DNA of 64,000 bases from Hasllibacter sp. MH4015 (GTDB lineage: Bacteria; Pseudomonadota; Alphaproteobacteria; Rhodobacterales; Rhodobacteraceae): positions 2,992,001 through 3,056,000 of the forward strand of contig NZ_JAHTBK010000001.1 of the NCBI RefSeq assembly GCF_020177575.1, given 5' to 3'. The notes below the pieces were generated by a model. It saw nothing but the letters and a program-made list of their open reading frames with translations, did no database searches and had not been told where the DNA came from. Every line of letters starts with the position of its first letter. Position 1 is the stretch's first letter. Of the stretch, positions 37,576-45,460 are shown piece after piece. Both the position numbers and the translations under genes were made by a program.

Positions 37576-37976
37576 CCCCGCCGCCGGTCCTTTCGCTTGT
37601 CGACCGACAGGCCCCTGAGCGGCGAGGACACGCCCGCAAGAAGAAATCCCAGCAAGTTGCCAAGCCACCCGCGTTTGCGCGTCGGCGCCGCCTCAGGCGT
37701 GTCATCCTCGTCGTCCCACATGCCGTCAGGCGCATGGTTGATGACCGTGCCGTTCGCGATGGCCTGCAGAAGCGCCTTCGCCTCCTCCGCATCGGCGTCG
37801 GGGACCAGAACCTCCATCGGGCCGAGGGCCAAGCTGGCATAGGGGATCGTCTCGGACGTCTGCATTCCGGGTGTGATGACCGTGAAACCCGCCCCCTCCA
37901 GCGCCGTCTTGGCCATGCGGATTTCGGTGGGCTCGAATGACGCCGCAACGCGGGTGAACCCCTTGAACCGAGACAT
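37572..37976 (-). CDS. DUF2007-like putative signal-transducing protein
   Basis: 134 aa from ATG 37974-37976 (MSRFKGFTRV). Residues 5-75 resemble the DUF2007 fold: VAASFEPTEIRMAKTALEGAGFTVI and LGPMEVLVPDADAEEAKALLQ, with the typical beta-alpha-beta pattern. The C-terminus is charged with a short hydrophobic stretch (GWLGNLLGFLLAGVSSPL, about 106-123) that may be an amphipathic or membrane-contacting helix. Function unknown. It lies downstream of and in the same orientation as the LysR gene (21 nt gap), so the two may be one operon. Confidence 0.72.
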   Translation of the reverse strand: MSRFKGFTRVAASFEPTEIRMAKTALEGAGFTVITPGMQTSETIPYASLALGPMEVLVPDADAEEAKALLQAIANGTVINHAPDGMWDDEDDTPEAAPTRKRGWLGNLLGFLLAGVSSPLRGLSVDKRKDRRRG

Positions 37977-37997
37977 CTTTGGGCTCACTTTCCGCCG

Positions 37998-38903
37998 TCA
38001 GGCCGTTCCAACGATGCACTTCGCATCGCTTTTCAGCCAAGTCACGAAGGTCTGCGCCCGGCGGCTGAGCGGGCCGGGCAGATGCAGCAGGTGATAGGCC
38101 ATCACACTGTCCTGCTCCTGCGCCAGAACTTCAAGCCGCCCATCGGCGATATCGGTTTCCACCAGTGCGAGAGGTTGCGCCGACACGCCCGCCCCCGCAC
38201 GACACGCGGGCAGGATCAGGTTGTTGGACGCAAGCTCCGTCGCGCGGAGCGCATCGCGGTCGATGCCAAGGCGCGTCAGGCGCTTGTTGAACTCGCTGTG
38301 TGACGTGTCGAGCAGCCACGGCAGCGTCGCCACCCACGCCCATGCCTCCTGCGTCGTGGGATCAACGGGCCGGGGGGTGAAGCGGCCCGGCTGGCCGACC
38401 ACGACCATGGTGGCCTGTGTCAGGACATGCCCCTCCAGCCCCGGCCACGGACCCGCGCCATGGCGGATCGCGAGGTCGATCCCATCGCGGCGGAGGTCCA
38501 CCATGTCCTGGGATGTCTGCACGCTGAGCGGGATATCGGGATGGGCGGACCAGAAGGCGGCCAAGCACGGCATCAGCCAGTTCTCGGCGAAACTGGGCGT
38601 GGTGGTTAGCGTGACGGGTCGATCCTCCCGCCCCTGTTTGAGCGCCCGGACCCCCACCGCGATTTCCGCGAACCCGTTGCCCAGGTCGCGGGCCAGCTCC
38701 GCCCCGGCCCGGGTCGGCACCATGCCCCGCCCGGACCGGCGCAGGAGCGGTTGGCCGAATTCCCCCTCCAACGCGCGCACATGGGCCGCGATGGCGGCAT
38801 GGGTGACGTTGAGCGTGCGCGCAGCCTCCGACAGGGAGCCGAGCCTTGCGGCGGCCTCAAACGCGCGGAGCGCCGAGAGGGAGGGGATGTCGCGCCAGTC
38901 CAT
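37998..38903 (-). CDS. LysR-family transcriptional regulator (GcvA-like)
   Basis: 301 aa. The N-terminal winged HTH is LSALRAFEAAARLGSLSEAARTLNVTHAAIAAHVRALE; the helix starts within residues 8-45 (shown in parts: LSALRAFEAAARL; SEAARTLNVTHAAIAAHV). The C-terminal periplasmic-binding-like effector domain spans about 92-295, with TPSFAENWLMPCL and DGIDLAIRHGAGPWPGLE, as in the GcvA/AmpR group. The effector is unknown. It is divergent from a 53-aa ORF at 38998, across 94 nt; LysR regulators often control such a neighbour. Confidence 0.93.
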   Translation of the reverse strand: MDWRDIPSLSALRAFEAAARLGSLSEAARTLNVTHAAIAAHVRALEGEFGQPLLRRSGRGMVPTRAGAELARDLGNGFAEIAVGVRALKQGREDRPVTLTTTPSFAENWLMPCLAAFWSAHPDIPLSVQTSQDMVDLRRDGIDLAIRHGAGPWPGLEGHVLTQATMVVVGQPGRFTPRPVDPTTQEAWAWVATLPWLLDTSHSEFNKRLTRLGIDRDALRATELASNNLILPACRAGAGVSAQPLALVETDIADGRLEVLAQEQDSVMAYHLLHLPGPLSRRAQTFVTWLKSDAKCIVGTA

Positions 38904-38997
38904 ATGTCACCTTGGCTTACATGTTGCCAGTATTGCGGATTCGGCACGGGACGCGCAAGGGCGTAGATATGTCCCATCACAGATGATGGAGACGAAG

Positions 38998-39159
38998 ATG
39001 TTCAATATCCTTGCAAGAACCCTGCGCACGGCAACCCGTACAGGCAGAGACTGGAACGCGCCGGCCCGCTGGGTTGACCACGATCCCCGCACCCGCGCCC
39101 AGAAGGAACGCGACGCCGCCGAGCGTCGGCGAATGCTGCGCCTGACGGGGCTGATGTAA
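38998..39159 (+). CDS. Small basic protein (53 aa) of unknown function
   Basis: 53 aa, rich in Arg (about one quarter). Sequence begins MFNILARTLRTATRTGRDW and ends RRRMLRLTGLM. GGAG (38988-38991) sits at a good distance from ATG 38998. Codon usage and the ribosome site favour a real gene. It could be an amphipathic cytoplasmic protein; the shape recalls small DUF1127-like arginine-rich proteins, but the DUF1127 motif is not evident. Divergent from the LysR gene, hence a plausible LysR target. Not coupled to the convergent GNAT gene that ends 7 nt later. Confidence 0.55.
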   Translation: MFNILARTLRTATRTGRDWNAPARWVDHDPRTRAQKERDAAERRRMLRLTGLM

Positions 39160-39165
39160 TTCTGG

Positions 39166-39651
39166 CTAACGAAGATCGAGGCGCTTGAGAACCTTGTCGA
39201 CGATCGTGCCGTCGGCCATCTCATAGCCCTCGATCCGGCCATAATCCTCGAACCCGCGGGATTGGTAATACGCCAGCCCACTTTCGTTATCGGCGCGGAT
39301 ATTGGCGTTGATCCAGCCATAGCCGAGATCCCTGGCCACCGCGCGTGTCGCCTCGAACAATTTCGACCCGATCCCGAGCCCCTGTTTGCCGGGCTTGGCG
39401 AAGGTGGCGATTTCCGCGGCCTCCGGCGGCAGGTAGTCGCCCCCCGGCGCGATGTATTGGAAGCCCAGGATCTCCCCTTCCTCCGTTTCTGCCACGTGCC
39501 AAGCCCCGTTCGGGCGGTCCATCCAAGCCAGGATGTCGTCGCGCGTGATCGTCCCGGTCAGCGCCGTGGTGCCGCCGATGGCGATGATCTCGTTCAGCAG
39601 GGCCGCGACTTCACCGGCGTCCAAGGCGTGGGCGGGTCGAACCTTTATCAT
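39166..39651 (-). CDS. GNAT family N-acetyltransferase
   Basis: 161 aa. The GNAT fold is clear: the acetyl-CoA loop GKQGLGIGSKLFEATRAVA (Q/RxxGxG/A as KQGLGIG), ending NESGLAYYQSRGFEDYG. Length and the opening MIKVRPAHALDAGEVAALLNEII fit phosphinothricin-type acetyltransferases, but the substrate cannot be assigned. Its start overlaps the stop of the HD-domain gene (4 nt), so the two are one operon. Confidence 0.9.
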   Translation of the reverse strand: MIKVRPAHALDAGEVAALLNEIIAIGGTTALTGTITRDDILAWMDRPNGAWHVAETEEGEILGFQYIAPGGDYLPPEAAEIATFAKPGKQGLGIGSKLFEATRAVARDLGYGWINANIRADNESGLAYYQSRGFEDYGRIEGYEMADGTIVDKVLKRLDLR

Positions 39652-40235
39652 AGGGCCTCCAGAAGTGCGGCGTGGCGGGCGGTGAAATCGGCCCGGACCT
39701 GCGCAGGCGGGCGGAGGTGCAGGGTGAGCCCGTCGGTCATGGCGGGGTCGGGTTTGCCGAAAAAGCGGTCCGCCTCACTTTGAGTGAAACCGGCCAGCTG
39801 CGTCGCCTCCAACCACGCGGAGATCTTGTCGGCCCGCTTGATCGTGGCCTTGACGGTCTTGGGCAGCGCGGCGGGCAGTCCGAAGCGCAGGTGGATTGCG
39901 GCGGCCAGCCTGTCATCGAGCGCGCCATAGCCCGGCCCAACCGCAGCCTTCACGGGAGAAATCATGTCCCCGATCACATATTCCGGCGCATCGTGAAGCA
40001 GCGCGGCCAGCCGCCATTTCACCGGCGCATTGGGCGCGAGGCGGGCGTGGATATCGGTGACGAGGATCGAATGCTCCGCCACCGAATAGGCATAATCGCC
40101 CTTGGTCTGCCCGTTCCAGCGCGCTACGAAGGCCAGGCCATGGGCGATGTCGTCAATCTCAATATCCATGGGCGTGGGATCCAGCAGGTCGAGCCTGCGC
40201 CCCGATAACATCCTTTGCCAAGCCCGCGCCGCCAT
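39648..40235 (-). CDS. HD-domain hydrolase (YfbR/5'-deoxynucleotidase-like)
   Basis: 195 aa from ATG 40233-40235. The metal-binding HD signature is AEHSILVTDIHARL followed by LAALLHDAPEYVIGDMISPVK, with His-Asp and downstream Asp residues as in YfbR-type dNMP phosphatases. Helical throughout, cytoplasmic. Substrate inferred from family; nucleotides are most likely. It is coupled with the GNAT gene and divergent from a secreted-protein gene at 40444. Confidence 0.85.
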   Translation of the reverse strand: MAARAWQRMLSGRRLDLLDPTPMDIEIDDIAHGLAFVARWNGQTKGDYAYSVAEHSILVTDIHARLAPNAPVKWRLAALLHDAPEYVIGDMISPVKAAVGPGYGALDDRLAAAIHLRFGLPAALPKTVKATIKRADKISAWLEATQLAGFTQSEADRFFGKPDPAMTDGLTLHLRPPAQVRADFTARHAALLEAL

Positions 40236-40443
40236 CGGCCCCTCCTGTTCGCACGGACAATCAATGCCGTGGGAGGGGGAGCGCCGCAAGCGGGGTCAGG
40301 ATTCCCTGACTACCGCAGGTCCCGCCCATGCCGTAATCTCGAACCTATTAGACCTTCGGGTTCGGGGGCATTTCTCATCGCTCCGGCCCGCATCGCCCCG
40401 TATTTTCGGGGCGCCCCATTCCCCAAACTCCGCGAGGTCCGCC

Positions 40444-41496
40444 ATGCCACGCACCATCCCCCTTGCGGTTTTCACCGCATCCTGCCTGTTCGCCCAAACC
40501 CTCGCGCCCGCACCGGCGCGCGCCGATGGCCCGGATTGCACCGACGATATCTGTGCGCGTTGGGCCGAACCCACCGGCACGGTGTGCCGCATCGCCGGAA
40601 CCAGCGCAATCAACGGCGGCAACCGCCTCGAAGGGCAGTTCCGGATAACGCGGGATCTCCTGGATATCGGAACGACCTTCGACCGGGAACGGCCCGATGG
40701 CTGTTTCATCGCAAGCCGTCCCTACGCGCTTCAGGGCTTCGTGCTGTTCATGGGAAACCATTCGGTGGACCGGCTGCGGGTGGAACAAAGCCCTGGCCAA
40801 TATGTGGGCGCGATCCGTGACGGCGATGGGCGCGATCTGGCCTCGGGCGTGATCTGGGCGACGCCGCTGCCCCGGACCACGCCCATCCGCATCGCGGAAT
40901 TCGACAATTGCGCCTTTTCCTGCCGCTTCGATCTGTCCAGCGCGTCAGACGGCCCGCTGCCGCAGGGCACGCCGGTGATCCTGGGGTTCAACCTGAACCG
41001 GGATGGCGGCGATGGCGGGCATCTGCGCGAGATGATGATCGATGTCGGCCCGGGCCCGACGCTTGAGGTGCGCTATGGTGAGCCCGACTGGAGCTTTTCC
41101 GGCCGCGTGCAGATCGGCTGGATCGACGAGACGATCCTTGCGGCCGCGGACCAGGAGGTGTCCTTCGACTATCGCGGGCATGATGGTGAGGAGCGGCCGA
41201 CACCACCGGGCCGCATCCATCCCGACCTTCTGGCGCAGGCCGCATTCCCGCAATTCGACCATGCCCTTCAGGCATTCCACATGCGGTTCGGCAATGGCGG
41301 CCATTTCCTGGGCTATATCGGGATCGAACGCGACGGCGACGTTTACGAGGCCTGGGCGCAGGACCAGCAGCCCGAGGCCGACTTTCGCTATCCGGACGAC
41401 CCGTTCACGATGTCCATTCGCTACGCCTCGATCCTGCCCTATACCGAGGCAATCGAAGGCCCGATTGACTTCGGACCGATCATGATCGTGGAGTGA
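40444..41496 (+). CDS. Secreted protein of unknown function (350 aa)
   Basis: 350 aa. Signal peptide MPRTIPLAVFTASCLFAQTLAPAPARA, cleaved at about residue 27. The N-terminal part holds cysteines DCTDDICARW, VCRIAG and GCFIAS; the middle reads EFDNCAFSCRFDLS. The beta-rich C-terminal half resembles a single sandwich domain ending PIDFGPIMIVE. No recognised family. An inverted repeat CGCCCCG...CGGGGCG (40394-40413) lies in its leader 31 nt before the ATG, and a second short hairpin GTCAGG-ATTC-CCTGAC (40295-40310) further up. No partner genes. Confidence 0.75.
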   Translation: MPRTIPLAVFTASCLFAQTLAPAPARADGPDCTDDICARWAEPTGTVCRIAGTSAINGGNRLEGQFRITRDLLDIGTTFDRERPDGCFIASRPYALQGFVLFMGNHSVDRLRVEQSPGQYVGAIRDGDGRDLASGVIWATPLPRTTPIRIAEFDNCAFSCRFDLSSASDGPLPQGTPVILGFNLNRDGGDGGHLREMMIDVGPGPTLEVRYGEPDWSFSGRVQIGWIDETILAAADQEVSFDYRGHDGEERPTPPGRIHPDLLAQAAFPQFDHALQAFHMRFGNGGHFLGYIGIERDGDVYEAWAQDQQPEADFRYPDDPFTMSIRYASILPYTEAIEGPIDFGPIMIVE

Positions 41497-41580
41497 TCCT
41501 TCCGGAAAACCTTTAGGAGAACCGCCGCTGTTCAGGTTAGTCTGGCGGTGCGACCTTGATTTGAACGGAGGCATTTAAGC

Positions 41581-41718
41581 ATGGGTAAAGATGGAAAAGG
41601 TGGCGGCGACGGCCCACCTCAGACCCCCACGACCACACCACCGCCGGGCGCGGGCGGACCGAAGGGGCCGAACACCCAAACCGGCCCGGACAGTGGCAAA
41701 GGCTCTGGCGGAAAATAA
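41581..41718 (+). CDS. Pro/Gly/Thr-rich 45-residue peptide
   Basis: 45 aa, opening MGKDGKGGGDGPPQTPTTT and closing GPDSGKGSGGK. Composition is almost entirely Gly, Pro, Thr, Lys, Asp and Ser, with no hydrophobic segment. It therefore looks disordered and cytoplasmic. The gene is compact: a near-consensus ribosome site GGAGG (41566-41570) sits 10 nt before the ATG, a leader hairpin lies upstream, and a strong terminator follows 26 nt after the stop. This arrangement argues for real, possibly high, expression. Function unknown. Confidence 0.62.
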   Translation: MGKDGKGGGDGPPQTPTTTPPPGAGGPKGPNTQTGPDSGKGSGGK

Positions 41719-41743
41719 GCCCCCGGGCATGACCTGAAATTTG

Positions 41744-41776
41744 ACGAGGCGTTCCTGCCGGGGCGCCTCGTTTTTT
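41744..41776 (+). terminator. Strong Rho-independent terminator after the 45-residue peptide gene
   Basis: ACGAGGCG (41744-41751) pairs with CGCCTCGT (41764-41771), followed by a run of T residues. It separates the small gene from ahcY. Confidence 0.9.
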
Positions 41777-41806
41777 CGTTTTGACGATTGGTTCGGGAAG
41801 GTCGCA

Positions 41807-41835
41807 TTGCCCGGAACGGACCTGCCTGCTATGGC
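41807..41835 (+). promoter_or_regulatory. Candidate ahcY promoter
   Basis: TTGCCC (41807-41812), 17-nt spacer, TATGGC (41830-41835), 42 nt before the ahcY start. The leader is too short for a SAH riboswitch. Confidence 0.4.
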
Positions 41836-41876
41836 ACCGCCAACACTGATCTGGATGCGCCCGAGGAGGCAGGAAT

Positions 41877-43262
41877 ATGGACGACTATATCGTCAAGGAT
41901 ATCGCGCTGGCGGAGTTCGGCCGCAAGGAGCTGGACATCGCCGAGACGGAGATGCCGGGCCTGATGGCGCTGCGCGAGGAATACGGGACGGAGAAGCCGT
42001 TGAAGGGCGCGCGGATCGTGGGTTCGCTTCACATGACGATCCAGACGGCGGTTTTGATCGAGACGCTGGTGGATTTGGGTGCGGATGTCCGGTGGGCGTC
42101 TTGCAACATCTTCTCTACCCAGGATCACGCGGCGGCCGCGATTGCCAAGGCGGGCGTGCCGGTTTTCGCGATCAAGGGGCAGAGCCTGGAGGAGCATTGG
42201 GATTACCTCGACCGGTCGTTCATGTTCCCCGACGGGCCGAACCTGATCCTTGACGATGGCGGCGACGCGACGCTCTACATTCTGTTCGGCGCGCGGATGG
42301 AAGCGGGCGAGGACGTGATTGCCGTGCCGACCTCGGAAGAGGAAGAGGTCATCAAGGCGCAGATCAAGAAACGCATGGAAGCCAGCCCCGGCTGGTTCAC
42401 CAAGATGCGCGATCAGATCAAGGGCGTGTCGGAGGAGACGACGACCGGCGTGCATCGTCTGTATGACCTGCAAAAGAATGGCCAGCTGCCCTTCCCCGCG
42501 ATCAACGTGAACGACTCCGTGACCAAGTCGAAGTTCGACAACAAGTACGGCTGCAAGGAGTCGCTGGTCGACGGCATCCGCCGCGCCACAGACACGATGA
42601 TGGCGGGCAAGGTTGCCGTCGTCATGGGGTATGGCGATGTGGGCAAGGGCTCCGCCGCGTCGCTGGCCGGTGCGGGTGCGCGCGTGAAGGTGACCGAGGC
42701 CGATCCGATCTGCGCGCTTCAGGCCGCGATGGACGGGTTCGAGGTTGTGTTGCTGGAGGATGTGGTGGCTGACGCGGACATCTTCATCACCACCACCGGC
42801 AACAAGGACGTCATCCGCATCGAGCACATGCGCGAGATGAAGGACATGGCGATTGTCGGCAACATTGGCCACTTCGACAACGAGATCCAGGTCGCCGCCC
42901 TGAAGAACCACAAGTGGACCAACATCAAGGAACAGGTGGACATGATCGAGATGCCCTCGGGCAATCGTCTGATCCTGCTGTCTGAGGGCCGTCTGCTAAA
43001 CCTCGGCAATGCCACCGGCCATCCCTCTTTCGTGATGTCGGCGTCCTTCACCAACCAGGTGCTGGCACAGATGGAGTTGTGGATGCGCGGGGATGAATAC
43101 GAAAACAAGGTCTACATCCTGCCCAAGAAGCTCGACGAGAAGGTCGCGCGCCTGCATCTGGCGAAGATCGGCGTGAAGCTGACACAACTGGACAAGGAAC
43201 AGGCCGATTACATCGGTGTGCCCCAGGACGGGCCGTTCAAGCCGGAGCACTACCGCTACTGA
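41877..43262 (+). CDS. ahcY: Adenosylhomocysteinase (SAH hydrolase)
   Basis: 461 aa. NAD-dependent reversible hydrolysis of S-adenosylhomocysteine to homocysteine and adenosine; clears the by-product of SAM methylation. NAD motif [10 protein letters not shown] (about 249-258), [10 protein letters not shown], and the N-terminal [13 protein letters not shown] are typical. The roughly 40-residue insertion [19 protein letters not shown] found in alphaproteobacterial and plant-type enzymes is present (from about 142). Flanked by terminators on both sides, so it is monocistronic. CGAGGAGG lies just ahead of the ATG. Confidence 0.97.
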   Translation: MDDYIVKDIALAEFGRKELDIAETEMPGLMALREEYGTEKPLKGARIVGSLHMTIQTAVLIETLVDLGADVRWASCNIFSTQDHAAAAIAKAGVPVFAIKGQSLEEHWDYLDRSFMFPDGPNLILDDGGDATLYILFGARMEAGEDVIAVPTSEEEEVIKAQIKKRMEASPGWFTKMRDQIKGVSEETTTGVHRLYDLQKNGQLPFPAINVNDSVTKSKFDNKYGCKESLVDGIRRATDTMMAGKVAVVMGYGDVGKGSAASLAGAGARVKVTEADPICALQAAMDGFEVVLLEDVVADADIFITTTGNKDVIRIEHMREMKDMAIVGNIGHFDNEIQVAALKNHKWTNIKEQVDMIEMPSGNRLILLSEGRLLNLGNATGHPSFVMSASFTNQVLAQMELWMRGDEYENKVYILPKKLDEKVARLHLAKIGVKLTQLDKEQADYIGVPQDGPFKPEHYRY

Positions 43263-43286
43263 GCGGAGTAGGCGATTCAAGGCGAT

Positions 43287-43321
43287 GGGGCGGCTTTCTG
43301 AGCGGGAAGCCGCCCCTTTCT
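43287..43321 (+). terminator. Strong Rho-independent terminator after ahcY
   Basis: GGGGCGGCTT (43287-43296) pairs with AAGCCGCCCC (43307-43316), then TTT. Located 24 nt after the ahcY stop. Confidence 0.9.
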
Positions 43322-43341
43322 GTTTGCAGGTGAAAGCATCG

Positions 43342-43367
43342 GGAACCGGGCCGTGTTCTGGCGCGTT
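43342..43367 (+). promoter_or_regulatory. Candidate EcfG-type (general stress) promoter 1
   Basis: GGAAC (43342-43346), 17-nt spacer, CGTT (43364-43367), matching the alphaproteobacterial EcfG consensus GGAAC-N16-17-cGTT. About 137 nt upstream of the PRC-barrel gene. Confidence 0.55.
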
Positions 43368-43425
43368 CTATTTTCTTACGCGCTCCGCAACTATTTGATT
43401 ATTTGGCATTTTTTGATGTTTGGCG

Positions 43426-43450
43426 GGAACCGGGCCTGTCCGTGCGGGTT
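43426..43450 (+). promoter_or_regulatory. Candidate EcfG-type (general stress) promoter 2
   Basis: GGAAC (43426-43430), 16-nt spacer, GGTT (43447-43450), about 55 nt upstream of the PRC-barrel gene. It shares a 13-nt identical stretch CGGGAACCGGGCC (43424-43436) with the first site (43340-43352), giving a tandem pair 84 nt apart. Confidence 0.5.
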
Positions 43451-43504
43451 GGAAGGGCACACGCCGAGCATATTGGCGACCCCACACAGTCACAGGAGAT
43501 ATCC

Positions 43505-44092
43505 ATGACCTTCAAGACCACATTGCTGAGCACCGTTGCCGCCCTGACCCTCGCCGCACCGGCCATCGCCGACAACCACTCCGTCGCGGCGGATGCCGAA
43601 ACGGATGTCGAGGTCGAAACCCCGGTTGTCGACGCCGAAGCGGACGTCGATGCAGAGGCCGACGCCGATATGGACACCGATATGGACGCGGACGCCGAGG
43701 CGGAAGCCGACGCGGAAGGTGAAACGGAACTCGCCACCGAAGCGCTGGTCACGGACCGCGACGTGCGCGACACCTCTGCCTTCGCAGGCATGAGCGTCGA
43801 GAACATCGTCGGCATGGACGTGCATTCCACCGCCGGTGAGGAAGAAACCGATGTGGGCGAGATCGACTACGTGATCGCAGCCGACGAAGGCTACGAGGCC
43901 GTGATCGGCATCGGCGGTATCCTCGGTCTGGGCGAATACACCGTGGCCCTGCCCCTGGGCGCCTTCTCCATCGACGCGGAGAACGAGAACCGCCTGATCC
44001 TCGATGGCTTTACCCTTGAGGAGTTGGAAGCCATGCCCGAGATCGACGAGAGCGAGCTGGAAGCTCTGCCCGGCGAATACGTGATCGGGTAA
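43505..44092 (+). CDS. Secreted PRC-barrel protein with acidic repeat
   Basis: 195 aa. Signal peptide MTFKTTLLSTVAALTLAAPAIA (cleavage near 22). Residues about 30-79 are an acidic low-complexity segment alternating Asp/Glu with Ala, Val and Met (DVDAEADADMDTDMDADA). A PRC-barrel-like domain follows (about 98-172: ENIVGMDVHSTAGEEETDVGEIDYVI and ALPLGAFSIDAENENRLIL). CACAGGAGA precedes the ATG. PRC-barrel periplasmic proteins are frequent in alphaproteobacterial stress regulons, which fits the two EcfG-like promoters upstream. Possible metal or cation buffering by the acidic segment is speculation. Confidence 0.83.
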   Translation: MTFKTTLLSTVAALTLAAPAIADNHSVAADAETDVEVETPVVDAEADVDAEADADMDTDMDADAEAEADAEGETELATEALVTDRDVRDTSAFAGMSVENIVGMDVHSTAGEEETDVGEIDYVIAADEGYEAVIGIGGILGLGEYTVALPLGAFSIDAENENRLILDGFTLEELEAMPEIDESELEALPGEYVIG

Positions 44093-44112
44093 GCGACGCT
44101 TACGCCAAATCG

Positions 44113-44146
44113 CGGCCCGGATGTTTCGCGGCATCCGGGCCGTTTT
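44113..44146 (+). terminator. Strong Rho-independent terminator after the PRC-barrel gene
   Basis: An 11-bp stem, CGGCCCGGATG (44113-44123) with CATCCGGGCCG (44132-44142), then TTTT. Begins 20 nt after the stop. Confidence 0.93.
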
Positions 44147-44599
44147 CGTGTGTAAGGCATGGGAATCGTGCGCCGCCGTGTGCGCACGTGGTCGGAGCCT
44201 GCAATCGGCCCGACCAGGACCGACCCCTGCATCCCTGCATCCTCGATTGGTGATTTCCGTAAAGGAGACGCGGCGCCGCGTCGTGCGGCGATCGCTGATG
44301 CGCCGGGTTCACCCCGACACACCCGGAAAAGTGCGCGTATCCGAGCCTGACATCCTGCACCCGATATTCCCTGTTCGGGAGGGGGTGGTCTTGGGACCTC
44401 TGGCAGAGATCGTCATCGTCTACATGCTGACCGGGTGTTAGGCGGCCCGCACGGGTTAACCGCCTGAACGTATCCTATGGCAGGGTTTCGAAATCCCTAA
44501 CGGAATCGAGAAAATGCGACCAACGGTACGTCGATTTTGCGACAGACGGGCGGTGCGGCGGCCTGAGAGGCTCAGCCACCGGGACAGGGAGGATATCCG
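44147..44599. other. 453-nt gap without a supported gene, upstream of the PhyH gene
   Basis: Short frames here are arginine/proline rich without ribosome sites or domains. An imperfect palindrome GGGTTTCGAAATCCC lies at 44483-44497, about 100 nt before the PhyH gene, and a single TTAACC (44456-44461) lies near it. Either could belong to the oxygenase operon's control region. GGGAGG (44587-44592) is the ribosome site of the PhyH gene. Confidence 0.45.
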
Positions 44600-45460
44600 A
44601 TGGCTGGATTGGATCAGGCGCAAATCGCGAGATACAGGGCCGACGGGGTACTGCACCCGGTGCCTGTGATGGACGGAGCGGCGGCGCTGGACCTCAGGCA
44701 GCGTGTCGAGGCGCTGGAGGCCCAACACAGGCACGGCGCGGGCGGGCGCGACCTGACGCAGTATTTCCGGGTGAATGGACAACTCGTGATCCCGCTTCTG
44801 GCCGAAATCGCGCGTCTTCCTGCGATCCTCGACAAAGTTGAGACGATCCTGGGGCCGGATCTGCTCGTCTGGTCGGTGGAGTTGTTCATCAAGGAACCGG
44901 GCGACGGCACCATCGTATCGTGGCACCAGGACCTGACCTACTGGGGGATGGGCGAGACCGACGAGGAAGTGACGGCGTGGCTTGCGCTGAGCGACGTGTC
45001 GGTGGACGCCGGGTGTATGCGTTTCATTCCGGGCAGCCATGTGGGCGGACTTGTCCCCCATGGCGACACCTTCGATGCGGCCAACCTGCTGAGCCGCGGG
45101 CAGGAGATCGGAGGCGTGGATGAGACGATGGCGATACCGGGGCCGTTGAAACCGGGAGAGATGTCGCTGCATCACGGGCGGTGTTTCCACGCCTCGGCGC
45201 CCAACCGATCCGACGACCGGCGCATCGGATGCGCGATCCGCTACGTGACGCCGGAGGTGCGGCTGGGGTTGAACCGCGACTACGCGATGCTGGTGCGCGG
45301 GCAGGATCAGGCGCAAGGATGGATCAACGTCGCGGGCCCACGCGGTTTGTTCGACGTTCGCGACCTGGCGCTTTACGAGGAGGTTCTGGCGGCGCAAGCG
45401 GCAACGCTCGCCGCGGGGGCGGAGGGGAACGTGGCGATGTATCAGGGGACCAATCCATGA
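44600..45460 (+). CDS. PhyH-family Fe(II)/2-oxoglutarate dioxygenase
   Basis: 286 aa, phytanoyl-CoA dioxygenase (PhyH) superfamily. The iron ligands are the facial triad H-x-D...H: His109 and Asp111 in SWHQDLTYW and His197 in GRCFHASAPN. A 2-oxoglutarate-binding Arg is expected at DRRIGCAIRY (around 208). It hydroxylates an unknown substrate. The gene overlaps the next, which encodes an HD-domain di-iron-type protein, by 4 nt. That pairing is the layout of PhnY-PhnZ and TmpA-TmpB, which oxidise 2-aminoethyl- or trimethylaminoethyl-phosphonate, but no phosphonate transporter or other phn gene is near. GGGAGG precedes the ATG. Confidence 0.9.
   Translation: MAGLDQAQIARYRADGVLHPVPVMDGAAALDLRQRVEALEAQHRHGAGGRDLTQYFRVNGQLVIPLLAEIARLPAILDKVETILGPDLLVWSVELFIKEPGDGTIVSWHQDLTYWGMGETDEEVTAWLALSDVSVDAGCMRFIPGSHVGGLVPHGDTFDAANLLSRGQEIGGVDETMAIPGPLKPGEMSLHHGRCFHASAPNRSDDRRIGCAIRYVTPEVRLGLNRDYAMLVRGQDQAQGWINVAGPRGLFDVRDLALYEEVLAAQAATLAAGAEGNVAMYQGTNP

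Noticed and set aside
41719-41876. SAH-sensing riboswitch before ahcY
   Set aside because: CCGAGGAGG near 41862-41870 recalls part of the SAH element, but it lies immediately before the start codon and no second conserved arm or pseudoknot is visible.
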